Shown: positions 26,756 through 35,437 of the stretch, one piece after another
How the letters are laid out: the number at the start of each line of letters is the position of its first letter
Position numbering within the stretch: the first letter of the stretch is position 1
From: Gordonia sihwensis NBRC 108236
Lineage (GTDB): Bacteria > Actinomycetota > Actinomycetes > Mycobacteriales > Mycobacteriaceae
Length of the DNA: 49,800 nucleotides
NCBI RefSeq assembly: GCF_000333035.1
Contig: NZ_BANU01000012.1
Location: 1 to 49,800, forward strand
Direction: 5' to 3'
The notes under the pieces: model-generated
What the model saw: only the letters and a program-made list of their open reading frames with translations
Told to the model about the DNA's origin: nothing
The model's database searches: none
Made by a program: the position numbers and the translations under genes

Positions 26756-27253
26756 GTGACGGCAGCAGCAGGACGCCCCGCGGACGGACATTCGATCAGC
26801 GTCGACGACGTGGCCGACGCCGTATTGACCGCCTCGCGTCTTCTGGTCTCGCTATCGGCGAAATCTATTGCTCAAGTGGATGATTCGATCACCATCGCCC
26901 AGTTCCGCGTCTTGGTGCTGCTGTCGAACAGTGGCCCGATGAACCTCTCATCGCTGGCGCACAGACTTGCGGTCCAGCCGTCGACCGCATCGCGGATGAT
27001 CGATCGGCTCTCTCACGCCGGGCTGGTCGAACGGACTCCGAGCGAACAGACGCGGCGCGAACTCATCGTCACGCTGACCTCTCACGGGGCGGCGACGGTG
27101 CGGGAGGTCACTGATCGCCGACGTGCCGAGATCGAGCAGGTCATCAGCCGTCTCACCGCGGAGCAGCGGCATGAACTGGTCCGCGCACTCACGGCATTCT
27201 CCGAGGTCGGCGGCGAGCCTGCGGTGTCGCGGGCTCAAGACCTCTGGGCTTAG
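26756..27253 (+). CDS. MarR family transcriptional regulator
   Basis: Winged-helix regulator of 165 aa. The DNA-binding part is visible as LSSLAHRLAVQPSTASRMID followed by the wing LVERTPSEQTRRELIVTLT. There is no ribosome site before the GTG and TAGTTT ends 6 bases upstream, so the transcript may be leaderless. Divergent from the CLC gene; whether it controls CLC is not shown. Confidence 0.87.
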   Translation: MTAAAGRPADGHSISVDDVADAVLTASRLLVSLSAKSIAQVDDSITIAQFRVLVLLSNSGPMNLSSLAHRLAVQPSTASRMIDRLSHAGLVERTPSEQTRRELIVTLTSHGAATVREVTDRRRAEIEQVISRLTAEQRHELVRALTAFSEVGGEPAVSRAQDLWA

Positions 27254-27285
27254 CGATCTCGGAGAAGGTGTTCGGGTTCTCCGGC

Positions 27286-28956
27286 TCAGTGCAGCGGGTT
27301 CGGCAGCAAGAGCTCGCAGTTGCGGTCGTTCGGGGCGCCGAGCAGCGCGTCGTCGCGGTGGATGTCGTTGTACGACAGTTCGCGGTAGAGGCTGGCCAGC
27401 CCCGCAGGTGACAGGTCGGACGGGTCGGCGGTGTAGCGGCTGTCGGCTTCGATCAGCGGTGTGAAGATGCTGAGTGTGCCGTCGCGATTGTCGGCGACCT
27501 CGATGATCCGGGCCAGCTGCGGGTAGTCGATGTGGCTGGCGGTGTTGATCTCCCAGAAGCTGTTCTTCGGCGTGGCGCCGCGGTGGGCGATCATCTCGTT
27601 CCGGTGCGTATGGCCGTTCACCCACGCGATCACGTTGGTGTGCCGGTGGAGCTGCGCGACGAGGTGGTCGCCGCCGTACTGCTGTTCGCCGGGAGTCTCC
27701 GGGTTGGGCAGCTTCGCGGTCATCGTCTTGGATGTGTGATGGCTGAACACCATCACGAGCTTGTCGCGGTTGGCGGCGATGGTGCGGTTCATCCAGTCGA
27801 GCTGCTTCTGGCTGATCGACCCGTCGGCGATGCCGAGACTGTTCGTCGTGTTGAGTGCGAGTCCGAGGACGTTCTCGGAGATGTCGAATCGGTACCAGGA
27901 CGGCCCGTCGGGATCGGCGAAACCGTGCCCGAGCGGACCCGCGCCCTTGATCGCGGGGTCGAAGTGCCTGCGGATGAATTCCCGCGGCGAGAACGGCCGT
28001 CGGCCGGCGTCGGCCGTCACCGGGATCACGGGGCCGGTGGTGCGCAGTTTCGCGAGCAGCGGACCGAGCGCCGCCGGGTCGGTGCTCAGCGCCCTGCCGA
28101 TGGCGGCCGCCGTGGGATCGGTGTCGGGGAGGTCGTACTTGACGTTCGAGTGGTACAGCCAGTCGACGATGTTGTTCGGCACGGTGCCGAGCAGCTGATC
28201 GTCGTGGTTGCCGAACACCGCGTACCACGGCATGTCGAGGCCTGGGCTGGAGTGCGTCTTGATCGCGGCGTGAAGCAGGCCGGGGATCTGGATGAAGCCG
28301 CGGTCCTTGTAGATGTCCCACGAGTCGAGTTCGGGACGGTAGTAGAGCGACGACCCCAGCGCCTGCAGTCCTTCGAATCGGTTCTTCGCCCCCGTGTTCG
28401 GGGTGATGGAACCGCCCGACAGGATGTGCTGGAACCAACCGAGCTCCACGATCTCGTGGTTGTCGGTGTTGTCGCCGGTGGAGACGACGCAGTCGAACGA
28501 CCTTCCGGTGAACGGCCCGCGCGCCAGAGCGTTGATGCGCTTCACCAGCGCGACGGCGCCCTGTGTGCCGAGCGCCTCGTGCGGGCGGAAGGCCGGGGCC
28601 TGCACGGGATGGACGTACTCGAACCGCGCGGGGCTCTGCACGTCGGCGATGTGGATGTCGGTGAGCTGGACGAACGAGGCGAGGGCGCTCCGGGCCGTCT
28701 CGCGTCCGGGCTTGGCAGCCGCCAGCTCCTGCCGGATGAACAGCGGCCAGCCTTTGCCCGCGACCAGCTGCCGGTAGCCGCCCTTGCGAGCCCGCCCCGG
28801 AGCCGCGACCTGCGCGAGGGTGGTACCCGCGGTGTTCGCGGCGGAGGCGGGGTCGGCGTGGACGTGTCCGGCCAGGACACTGCCCGCGGCGACGGCTCCG
28901 GCGGTCGCTGCGCTCGCACGCAGGAACTGGCGGCGGGACAAGCGGTTCGACGGCAT
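27286..28956 (-). CDS. Tat-exported metallophosphoesterase
   Basis: Protein of 556 aa with a twin-arginine signal (LSRRQFLRASAATAGA) and a calcineurin-like phosphoesterase domain. Metal-binding segments in order: QLTDIHIAD, STGDNTD, FGNHDD, FSHHTS and NGHTHRN. It matches the actinobacterial TIGR03767-type phosphoesterases; the substrate is unknown. The ATG at 28956 begins the Tat signal; upstream residues to 29085 are not signal-like. TACAGT ends 7 bases before the ATG with no ribosome site, suggesting a leaderless message. Confidence 0.87.
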   Translation of the reverse strand: MPSNRLSRRQFLRASAATAGAVAAGSVLAGHVHADPASAANTAGTTLAQVAAPGRARKGGYRQLVAGKGWPLFIRQELAAAKPGRETARSALASFVQLTDIHIADVQSPARFEYVHPVQAPAFRPHEALGTQGAVALVKRINALARGPFTGRSFDCVVSTGDNTDNHEIVELGWFQHILSGGSITPNTGAKNRFEGLQALGSSLYYRPELDSWDIYKDRGFIQIPGLLHAAIKTHSSPGLDMPWYAVFGNHDDQLLGTVPNNIVDWLYHSNVKYDLPDTDPTAAAIGRALSTDPAALGPLLAKLRTTGPVIPVTADAGRRPFSPREFIRRHFDPAIKGAGPLGHGFADPDGPSWYRFDISENVLGLALNTTNSLGIADGSISQKQLDWMNRTIAANRDKLVMVFSHHTSKTMTAKLPNPETPGEQQYGGDHLVAQLHRHTNVIAWVNGHTHRNEMIAHRGATPKNSFWEINTASHIDYPQLARIIEVADNRDGTLSIFTPLIEADSRYTADPSDLSPAGLASLYRELSYNDIHRDDALLGAPNDRNCELLLPNPLH

Positions 28957-29036
28957 GGCAGACACTGTAATGCGGAGCACACTCGGATTATGCGTCTGCG
29001 ACGAATTCGTGTCAGAAGTAGTTGACCGGGCGTTCG

Positions 29037-29084
29037 CCTTACGCCGTACTTCCTGACCCGAATCGGGTAACGGCGTACGGCACA
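29037..29084. repeat. palindromic element, copy A
   Basis: Nested inverted repeat: outer arms TACGCCGT and ACGGCGTA, inner ACCCGA-A-TCGGGT. Read on the minus strand it matches the element at 30065-30110 at about 37 of 47 positions, sharing TGTGCCGTA, TTACCCGATTC and TACGGC. It lies between the phosphoesterase and AbiEi/DUF559 genes. Confidence 0.6.
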
Positions 29085-29161
29085 TGGCTTTCGGGTCGCC
29101 CGTTGTCCACAGGCGACCCGAACGTCGTCCGTGGCGACCGGGCCCGGCTCACACTCGACGG

Positions 29162-30061
29162 ATGGGGGAATCGGGGGATCGACCACGGGTGGCGCTCACA
29201 CATCTGCTGGCGAATCAGGAGGGTGTGGTCGCGCGACGACAGGTCCTCGAGTGCGAACTGACGTCCGCGTTCGTCAGGCAACGCTTGCGGAGCTGGGACT
29301 GGGTCGCCGCATGCCCCGGTGTCTACGTGACGCACACCGGACCGCCGACTGAGCGGCAACGCCAATGGATCGCGGTGCTGTGGGCGATGCCTGCGGCACT
29401 GAGTCACGAGTCGGCGATTCTCGCCGCCTCGTCGTCGACCGCCTCGGGTCCGATCCATGTCGTCGTGGATGCCCGACGACGGCTGTCGAGTCGGCCGGGC
29501 GTGGTGGTCCACTACAGCCGTCACCTGGCGGAGCGGGCGCTGATGCACACGCACCCGCCGCGTGTGCGGCCCGAGCACGCGGTACTCGATGTGGCCGGCC
29601 GGGCGCGGACCGACTTCGACGCCGTCGCGTGCCTCTCCGGAGCCGTCCAGGCCCGTGCGACGACGGCGGACCGGCTCCTCGCGGCGCTGGCGAGCAGGCA
29701 GCGGACGAGCAGGCGGGATTTCCTCGAGCGTGTGCTCTTCGACGTCCGCGACGGCACGTGCTCGGTGCTCGAACACTGCTATCTACGCGATGTGGAACGG
29801 GCCCACGGACTGCCGGCGTCGGTGCGGCAGACGCCGACCGGCGTCGGACGACGCGGGTTCCGCGACGTCGAGTATCCGGACTGGCGGTTGATCGTGGAAC
29901 TCGACGGCCGAGCACACCACGACACCGCGCGCGCTCGTGACAGCGACCTCGAGCGCGACCTGGACGCGATCGCCTATGGCCGTAAGCGGACCATCCGGCT
30001 CGGATGGGGGGCAGACGGTCGACCGCCCCTGCCGCACCGCGGCCGGCATCGGCTCGAGTGA
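29162..30061 (+). pseudogene. AbiEi-type/DUF559 protein with disrupted C-terminus
   Basis: Protein of 299 aa with an N-terminal AbiEi-like winged helix (VALTHLLANQEGVVARRQVL) and a C-terminal DUF559, Vsr-like nuclease domain (DWRLIVELDGRAHHD). Related proteins continue RLGWGQ...RPC.TA after the last strand. Here the frame shifts at a run of six G (30006-30011) and reads GADGRPPLPHRGRHRLE; removing one G restores QTVDRPCRTAAGIG. Even then the usual tail is missing because the palindromic element at 30065 begins. No partner AbiEii toxin gene is adjacent. It may be a decayed gene, or a functional one if the G-run is a sequencing error. Confidence 0.6.
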
Positions 30062-30064
30062 GCC

Positions 30065-30110
30065 TGTGCCGTATTCGATTACCCGATTCAGGTAACGCAA
30101 TACGGCATAA
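30065..30110. repeat. palindromic element, copy B
   Basis: Hairpin with outer arms TGCCGTATT and AATACGGCA, a 3x3 internal loop, inner arms TTACC and GGTAA, and loop CGATTCA. It is the inverted counterpart of copy A at 29037-29084, so the two bracket the AbiEi/DUF559 gene. It starts 3 bases after the stop codon and could also end transcription. Confidence 0.6.
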
Positions 30111-30171
30111 GCGCAGGCAGCGAATTTAACTCACGACTGCGCCGAGTCTGGTCAACGGCGCGAAGCTGTGG

Positions 30172-30184
30172 CAAACTCGTCGTC
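30172..30184 (+). promoter_or_regulatory. -10 element for the leaderless Cys-rich leader frame
   Basis: CAAACT (30172-30177) ends 7 bases before the GTG at 30185, the spacing expected if transcription starts on the G of the start codon. No ribosome site is present. Confidence 0.4.
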
Positions 30185-30220
30185 GTGATCAAGAGCTGTC
30201 AGGAGTGTTGTCGAGGCTGA
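30185..30220 (+). CDS. short Cys-rich leader peptide (attenuator candidate)
   Basis: Eleven-codon frame reading MIKSCQECCRG with three Cys codons, two of them adjacent, ending 66 bases before a rhodanese-like gene. In mycobacteria, leaderless short frames with runs of Cys codons are known cysteine-responsive attenuators of sulfur-metabolism operons: ribosomes stall when Cys-tRNA is scarce and expose the downstream gene. This frame has the same features: a GTG start with a -10 at leaderless spacing, Cys codons near the end, a hairpin just after the stop (30222-30237), and a sulfur-type gene downstream. Confidence 0.65.
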   Translation: MIKSCQECCRG

Positions 30221-30221
30221 C

Positions 30222-30237
30222 ACCGCGCTTACGCGGT
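30222..30237 (+). promoter_or_regulatory. hairpin after the Cys-rich leader frame
   Basis: ACCGCG (30222-30227) and CGCGGT (30232-30237) around CTTA begin 2 bases after the leader stop codon. A stalled ribosome on the Cys codons would cover sequence next to it, so it may be part of the attenuation switch. Confidence 0.4.
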
Positions 30238-30286
30238 CGGCCGATTTCGCCAACCCCCGCTCGTTCGATCACAGGATCACCTCTCC

Positions 30287-30700
30287 ATGACTCTCGCATT
30301 CTCTGCACCCGTCACCACCTCGTACACCGACGCTCCGCTGTCCCTGCAGGCCGAGGAGTACCTCGCGACGCTCGCCGACGGCGCCGTGGCCGTCGACCTT
30401 CGCAGCGCCGTCGCACGATCGGCCGCCGGCGCACTCGTGGGCGCGATGGCGCTCGACGTGGACGACGCCCTCGATCTGCTCTCCCCGGACTCGCCCGATC
30501 GCCTGCGCACGGCCACCGTCGACGCGCGGTGGGTGCTGGTGAGCGACGACGGATACGACGCCGAGATGCTGGCATGGCATCTGCAGGCGCGCGGCGTCCT
30601 CGGCGCACGGTTCGTGGTCGGCGGGCACGCCGCGCTGCGCGAGCGCGGGATCAACGGTTCCGTCGGCGCTGACGTGCTCGGACTGTTCGATACGCCGTAA
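30287..30700 (+). CDS. rhodanese-like domain protein lacking the catalytic cysteine
   Basis: Protein of 137 aa with a rhodanese fold: [21 protein letters not shown], then the strand [22 protein letters not shown] and VVGGHAAL. In active sulfurtransferases the strand ends in Cys (VLVC.....), but here it is Ser-Asp-Asp, and the protein has no other Cys. It is therefore likely a binding or regulatory rhodanese homologue. A weak AGGA lies about 11 bases before the ATG. It follows the Cys-rich leader frame and precedes lysS by 49 bp. Confidence 0.75.
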   Translation: MTLAFSAPVTTSYTDAPLSLQAEEYLATLADGAVAVDLRSAVARSAAGALVGAMALDVDDALDLLSPDSPDRLRTATVDARWVLVSDDGYDAEMLAWHLQARGVLGARFVVGGHAALRERGINGSVGADVLGLFDTP

Positions 30701-30736
30701 TGACCCGCTGATTGGTCTTGCCCCTGGTGGGCCGCT

Positions 30737-30749
30737 TAACCTTGGGTGC
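30737..30749 (+). promoter_or_regulatory. -10 element for leaderless lysS
   Basis: TAACCT (30737-30742) ends 7 bases before the lysS GTG. No ribosome site is present in between, supporting a leaderless transcript. Confidence 0.5.
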
Positions 30750-32282
30750 GTGAGTGACCAGGTTTCCAGCGCGCCGACCACCAAGACCGCAGCCGCCGAC
30801 CAGACCCCCGAGCAGGTGCGGGTCCGTCAGGAGAAGCGTGAGCGCATCCTCGACGAGGGGCGGCAGGCGTATCCGGTCGCCGTCGCGCGCACGCACAGCC
30901 TCGCCGAGATCCGTGCGGAGTACCCGGATTTGGAAGCCGGCACCGAGACAGGGGTCGAGGTGGGCGTCGCCGGCCGCATCATCTTCCTCCGCAACAAGGG
31001 CAAGCTCTGTTTCGCGACCCTGCAGGAGGGCGACGGCACGCAGTTGCAGGCGATGGTGAGCTTCAACGGCGTCGGCGAGGAGTCGCTCGCGCGGTGGAAA
31101 GCCGACACCGACCTCGGCGACATCGTCTTCGTCCACGGCGAGGTGATCAGTTCCCGCACCGGCGAGCTGTCGATCATGGCCGACTCGTGGGAGATGGCGT
31201 CGAAGGCGCTCCGACCGCTGCCGGTGGCGCACAAGGAGATGAACGAGGAGTCGCGCGTCCGCCAGCGGTACGTCGACCTCATCGTCCGTCCCGAGGCGCG
31301 GGCCATCGCGCGCACCCGGATCGAGGTGATGGCGCAGCTCCGCAAGTTCCTGACCGACCGCGGCTTCCTCGAGGTCGAGACGCCGATGCTGCAGACGCTG
31401 CACGGCGGAGCGGCGGCACGCCCCTTCGTGACCCACTCCAACGCCTTCGACATGGATCTGTACCTGCGTATCGCGCCGGAACTGTTCCTCAAGCGCTGCG
31501 TGGTCGGCGGCATCGAACGCGTCTTCGAGGTGAACCGCAACTTCCGCAACGAGGGCGCCGATTCCACGCACTCGCCGGAGTTCGCGATGCTGGAGACCTA
31601 CCAGGCCTACGGCACCTACGACGACGCCGCCGTGATGACCCGCGAACTCGTCCAGTCGGTGGCGATGGGCGCGCTCGGCACCCTGACGCCGACCATGCCC
31701 GACGGCAGCACGTACGACCTCTCCGGCGAGTGGACCTCGCTGTCGATGTACCCGTCGCTGTCGGAGGCCCTCGGCGAGGAGATCGTCCCCGCCCAGACCT
31801 CCGTCGAGGAACTGCTGGCTATCGCCGACCGGGTCGGGCTCGAGGTGCCGAAGGACAAGGGCTACGGACACGGCAAGCTGGTGGAGGAGCTCTGGGAGCA
31901 CCTGGTGGGCTCTCAGCTCGACGAGCCGGTCTTCGTCCGCGACTTCCCGGTGGAGACCTCGCCGCTGGTGCGCTCGCACCGCACGGTCCCCGGCGTGGTC
32001 GAGAAGTGGGACCTGTACGTGCGCGGCTTCGAGCTGGCGACCGGCTACTCCGAACTCGTCGACCCGGTGATTCAGCGTGAACGCTTCGTCGACCAGGCGC
32101 GGCTGGCCGCGGCCGGCGACGATGAGGCCATGGTCCTCGACGAGGAGTTCCTGGCCGCGATGGAGCACGGCATGCCGCCCACTGCGGGCACCGGCATGGG
32201 CATCGACCGGCTGCTGATGGCGCTGACCGGCCTCGGAATCCGCGAGACGGTGCTGTTCCCGCTCGTCAAGCCGATTCAGTAG
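30750..32282 (+). CDS. lysS: lysyl-tRNA synthetase, class II
   Basis: Charges tRNA-Lys with lysine in the cytoplasm. 510 aa, the usual bacterial length. An N-terminal OB-fold anticodon domain ([20 protein letters not shown]) precedes the class II catalytic core, with motif 2 [18 protein letters not shown] and motif 3 [13 protein letters not shown]. The GTG at 30750 gives the standard length and has a leaderless promoter signature. Convergent with a secreted-protein gene across a strong hairpin. Confidence 0.96.
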   Translation: MSDQVSSAPTTKTAAADQTPEQVRVRQEKRERILDEGRQAYPVAVARTHSLAEIRAEYPDLEAGTETGVEVGVAGRIIFLRNKGKLCFATLQEGDGTQLQAMVSFNGVGEESLARWKADTDLGDIVFVHGEVISSRTGELSIMADSWEMASKALRPLPVAHKEMNEESRVRQRYVDLIVRPEARAIARTRIEVMAQLRKFLTDRGFLEVETPMLQTLHGGAAARPFVTHSNAFDMDLYLRIAPELFLKRCVVGGIERVFEVNRNFRNEGADSTHSPEFAMLETYQAYGTYDDAAVMTRELVQSVAMGALGTLTPTMPDGSTYDLSGEWTSLSMYPSLSEALGEEIVPAQTSVEELLAIADRVGLEVPKDKGYGHGKLVEELWEHLVGSQLDEPVFVRDFPVETSPLVRSHRTVPGVVEKWDLYVRGFELATGYSELVDPVIQRERFVDQARLAAAGDDEAMVLDEEFLAAMEHGMPPTAGTGMGIDRLLMALTGLGIRETVLFPLVKPIQ

Positions 32283-32291
32283 CGGCAGTCA

Positions 32292-32323
32292 CCGGCCGCC
32301 GGGATCGCGTCCCGACCGGCCGG
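32292..32323. terminator. terminator between lysS and convergent gene
   Basis: Stem of CCGGCCG (32292-32298) with CGGCCGG (32317-32323), a small bulge, and CGGGA/TCCCG closing on the loop TCGCG. It lies centrally in the 57-bp gap between two convergent stop codons and can serve both genes. Confidence 0.7.
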
Positions 32324-32339
32324 CGACCGACGCACGCGG

Positions 32340-32741
32340 TCAGCGCTCCATGTAGCTGATCCACGGTTCGTTGGAGACCACACCTCCGTTCGGGCCGGTG
32401 ATCAGCAACCGGTCGCGGTGCACGTGGTAGGTGTAGCCGTTGTTGTAGGCGTGGAAGCCGTAGCCGTTCTGGGTGGCTCCCCACAGGTCGATGGTGTTCC
32501 CGGTGACCTTGCCCTTCCCGCTGTACTCCCAGCCGGTGGGTCCCTGAACCGGGCAGATCGCGACCTGCGACCATGCCGATTCCGCGAGCACCTTCGCCGG
32601 GCCGTTGCAGTACGGTCCGTTCGGGAAGCCGTCGGCCGCGGCCTCACCGGCGCTGACCGCTCCGGCTCCGACCGCTACGGATGCGGCGATGGCGACCGCC
32701 GCGGCGATCCGTGTCGTGCTGCGAATGGGATTTCGCATCAT
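32340..32741 (-). CDS. small secreted protein
   Basis: Protein of 133 aa with a Sec signal peptide (Arg-rich start, hydrophobic Ala/Val stretch to about residue 36) and a mature domain of ~100 residues with two Cys (GPYCNGP and VAICPVQG) that may pair. Aromatic-rich segments such as YGFHAYNNGYTYHVHRDRL follow. I do not recognise the family. The ATG at 32741 follows GAGAGGAG by 5 bases. The 180 bp upstream, to the LuxR gene, holds its promoter but I see no clear motif there. Confidence 0.75.
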   Translation of the reverse strand: MMRNPIRSTTRIAAAVAIAASVAVGAGAVSAGEAAADGFPNGPYCNGPAKVLAESAWSQVAICPVQGPTGWEYSGKGKVTGNTIDLWGATQNGYGFHAYNNGYTYHVHRDRLLITGPNGGVVSNEPWISYMER

Positions 32742-32921
32742 GACCACTCCTCTCGCAGGTGCAGCGGCAGCGGCCGGGCCGCGGTGTCGTCCTGCGTGTG
32801 TCGGTGTATGTCGACCGCTACCCGGAATGTCACGAGGGATCGGCGAACCGTTAGCCCGTCGGTCGGTCGAACGAATGACGCTTCAGTCGCGGTGAACTGC
32901 GATTTCACTCACACGGCGCAG

Positions 32922-33794
32922 TCAGGGGAGGAGACGGATTCGACGGGCGTTGACGACCGCTTCGAAGCGGGAGTTCGCGTCGAGCTTCACCAGCAGCGAC
33001 TTCACGTGGCCCTTGACCGTGTGCAGTCCGATGCCGAGCCGCGCGGCGATCGCCGGATTGGTGAGCCCCGCGCCGAGGAGACTGAGCACGTCCTGTTCGC
33101 GGGCGGTGAGACGGACGGGCAGTTCCTCTGCGGGCGCCTCGCCCGCCAACTGCGCGGCGATCTCCAGCATCCGTGCGCGCACCGAGGCGTCGCCGATGTC
33201 GGCCGCGAGGGTCCGCAGTTCGGTGTACGAGGCCTGCACGCGGCTCCGCCACGCGGTCAGCTCACGCTCCTCGTCGTCCGTGCGGATCGCCCCGAGCACC
33301 TCGGCCACGGTGAGTTGTTGCTCGACGGCGCGGGCCTCGTCGGTGACGACGTCGAGTGTGGCGTCGAGCTGATCGTGCCGGCTCCGACGCGCCGCATACA
33401 GGACTCCGATGTGCTTGCGGCCCACGATGATCGGTGCGGCGACCATCGAATACAGCTGTTCGGCGCGGATGATCGCGTCATAGGTGTGCGTGATCAGCGG
33501 CGACTGGACGTAGTCGTGCACAGCGGTGGCCCGGCGCCTCGTCAGGACCCGTCCGCCGAGACCGTGACCGTAGTCGAGCTGGACTCCCCGGAGCGGACCG
33601 ACCACGTCGCCGTCGAAGTAGCTGAGCTCGACGGCGTGCCCGTCGCCCGAGGCGGCGTCGGGCACCACGCGGCCGGCGAAGGCGAGACTGGCGCCGGTGT
33701 GCCGGCGGAGCCGCTCGAGCGGGCGCCGGAGCTGCCGAGCCAGCTCGTCGTGGGGCGCACCCCTCTTCGGAGGGTTGTCGGTGTCACGGGTCAC
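32922..33794 (-). CDS. GAF-domain LuxR family regulator
   Basis: Protein of 290 aa: an N-terminal GAF sensor (about residues 20-165, with GLGGRVLTRRRATAVHDY and the MVAAPIIVGRKHIGVLYA strand) and a C-terminal LuxR helix-turn-helix (LTAREQDVLSLLGAGLTNPAIAARLGIGLHTVKGH, about 228-262). Such regulators often sit beside aromatic or acyl-CoA catabolic genes. It is divergent from the CoA ligase at 33842 across only 47 bp, so it probably controls it. The GTG at 33794 has no clear ribosome site. Confidence 0.85.
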   Translation of the reverse strand: MTRDTDNPPKRGAPHDELARQLRRPLERLRRHTGASLAFAGRVVPDAASGDGHAVELSYFDGDVVGPLRGVQLDYGHGLGGRVLTRRRATAVHDYVQSPLITHTYDAIIRAEQLYSMVAAPIIVGRKHIGVLYAARRSRHDQLDATLDVVTDEARAVEQQLTVAEVLGAIRTDDEERELTAWRSRVQASYTELRTLAADIGDASVRARMLEIAAQLAGEAPAEELPVRLTAREQDVLSLLGAGLTNPAIAARLGIGLHTVKGHVKSLLVKLDANSRFEAVVNARRIRLLP

Positions 33795-33802
33795 AAGAAT
33801 GA

Positions 33803-33812
33803 TTGTCCCAAA
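33803..33812 (+). promoter_or_regulatory. shared motif TTGTCCCAAA before CoA ligase
   Basis: TTGTC(C/T)CA(A/C)A occurs here, 22 bases before the CACGAG leader of the CoA ligase, and at 40807-40816, 24 bases before the identical leader of the aldehyde dehydrogenase. A candidate common operator, perhaps for the adjacent GAF-LuxR protein. Confidence 0.35.
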
Positions 33813-33841
33813 TCATGCCGTCGACACGAGTGGAGAGTCGT

Positions 33842-35377
33842 ATGAATGCAGAGCAGCAGACCCGGGCCTGGCTCGAGGAGTACCGGGCGCCGGACGCGAG
33901 TGCGGCCCACTTGCTCTGCGACAGGCACGATCCGGAGGGTGTCGCGTTCACGCTCGTCGAGCCGGACCTGACCTTCGAGTCGATGACCTGGGCCCAGCTC
34001 GCCCACGAGTCTCGCGCGATGGCGACCGTGCTGGCCGGGCGGGGCGTGCGGCGCGGAGATCGGGTGCCGGTGCTACTCGGCAAACGTCGTGCGCTGGTGG
34101 TGACGCTGCTCGGGCTGTGGCGGCTCGGCGCAGTGCACGTGCCGCTGTTCACCGCCTTCGCGACCGGGGCCATCGAACTGCGGACCGAGGGCTCGGGCGC
34201 CCAGTTCGTGATCACGGACGCCTCGCAGCGCGACAAGGTGGATCCGATCGATGCGGTGACGGTCCTCGACGTCGACGAGCTGGTCGCCGAATCGGTCTCG
34301 GCCGAGCCGTTGGCCGAGTCGGTCGCCATCGGCGGCGACGCCACGCTGGCGCAGTTGTACACCTCCGGCACCACGGGCAAGCCCAAGGGTGTCCCGGTTC
34401 CGCTCTTCAGCCTCGCGGCGTTCCAGACGTATCTGCACTACTCGCTCGACGTGAACGCCGACGATGTGTTCTGGAACGCCGCCGATCCGGGCTGGGCGTA
34501 CGGCCTCTACTACGCGCTGCTGGCGCCCATGGTGGCGGGCCGGACGAGCCTGCTGCTGAACCAGGGCTTCACCCCTGAGTCGACCGTCGCCGTCATCCGC
34601 GAGTTCGGCGTCACCAACTTCGCGGCGGCGCCGACCATCTATCGCGCGATGCGTGCGAGTGCCGACCTCGACGGGATCGTCCTGCGACGGGCGTCGTCGG
34701 CGGGGGAGCCGCTGACGCCCGACATCGTGTCGTGGGGAGTCGAGAACCTCGGCTGCGAGGTGCGCGACCACTACGGGCAGACCGAGCTCGGCATGGTGAT
34801 CGGCAACCACTGGCATCCGGAACTGGCCGAGCCGCTCAAGCCGGGCTCGATGGGGCAGGCGATGCCGGGCTTCACCGGCGGCATCGCCGAAGGGCAGATC
34901 GCGCTCGACGTGCAGGCCAGCCCGCTGCTGTGGTTCTCCGGCTACGACGCGGCTCCCGAGAAGACCGCCGAACGATTCACCGCCGACGGCAAGTGGTACC
35001 TGACCGCCGACACCGGCAAGGTCGACGACGAGGGCTACTTCTCTTTCACGTCGCGCGACGACGACGTGATCCTGGCCGCCGGCTACCGGATCGGCCCCTT
35101 CGACGTCGAGAGCGTCCTCGCGGGCCATCCCGCGGTGAACGAGGTCGCGGTGGTGGGCCGGCCGGATCCGGAGGGGATCCGCGGTGAAGTGGTCGAGGCC
35201 TTCGTCGTGCTCTCGGAGGGCTACGCCGCGGGCGACGCTCTCGCGACCGAGCTCAAGAACCTGGTCCGCGACGAGTACTCCAAGCATGCGTATCCGCGGA
35301 CGGTGCACTTCGTCGACGCGCTCCCCAAGACGCCGAGCGGAAAGATCCAGCGCTTCGTCCTGCGCCGTGAGGGGTGA
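33842..35377 (+). CDS. benzoate-type acyl-CoA ligase (AMP-forming)
   Basis: ANL-superfamily enzyme of 511 aa that activates a carboxylic acid with ATP and joins it to CoA. Motifs: LYTSGTTGKPKG (phosphate loop), HYGQTELGM (A5), YLTADTGKVDDEGYF (A7), RDDDVILAAGYRIGP (hinge) and PKTPSGKIQR with the C-terminal catalytic Lys. The overall pattern fits benzoate or medium-chain acyl-CoA ligases; the substrate is not certain. The ATG at 33842 follows GGAGAG, inside a 14-base leader identical to that of the aldehyde dehydrogenase at 40848. Confidence 0.88.
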   Translation: MNAEQQTRAWLEEYRAPDASAAHLLCDRHDPEGVAFTLVEPDLTFESMTWAQLAHESRAMATVLAGRGVRRGDRVPVLLGKRRALVVTLLGLWRLGAVHVPLFTAFATGAIELRTEGSGAQFVITDASQRDKVDPIDAVTVLDVDELVAESVSAEPLAESVAIGGDATLAQLYTSGTTGKPKGVPVPLFSLAAFQTYLHYSLDVNADDVFWNAADPGWAYGLYYALLAPMVAGRTSLLLNQGFTPESTVAVIREFGVTNFAAAPTIYRAMRASADLDGIVLRRASSAGEPLTPDIVSWGVENLGCEVRDHYGQTELGMVIGNHWHPELAEPLKPGSMGQAMPGFTGGIAEGQIALDVQASPLLWFSGYDAAPEKTAERFTADGKWYLTADTGKVDDEGYFSFTSRDDDVILAAGYRIGPFDVESVLAGHPAVNEVAVVGRPDPEGIRGEVVEAFVVLSEGYAAGDALATELKNLVRDEYSKHAYPRTVHFVDALPKTPSGKIQRFVLRREG

Positions 35378-35437
35378 TCACTCGCCGAAGATGGAAACGT
35401 ACCGGTTGACCGGTTTTGGATGTGGCACAGTTGTCAT

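Noticed and set aside
27286..29162. Phosphoesterase plus AbiEi/DUF559 as a defence island
   Set aside because: The phosphoesterase is Tat-exported and typical of actinobacterial chromosomes; nothing ties the two genes functionally.
29162..30061. AbiE toxin-antitoxin system
   Set aside because: Only an AbiEi-like N-terminal domain is present, fused to DUF559; no AbiEii toxin gene is adjacent.
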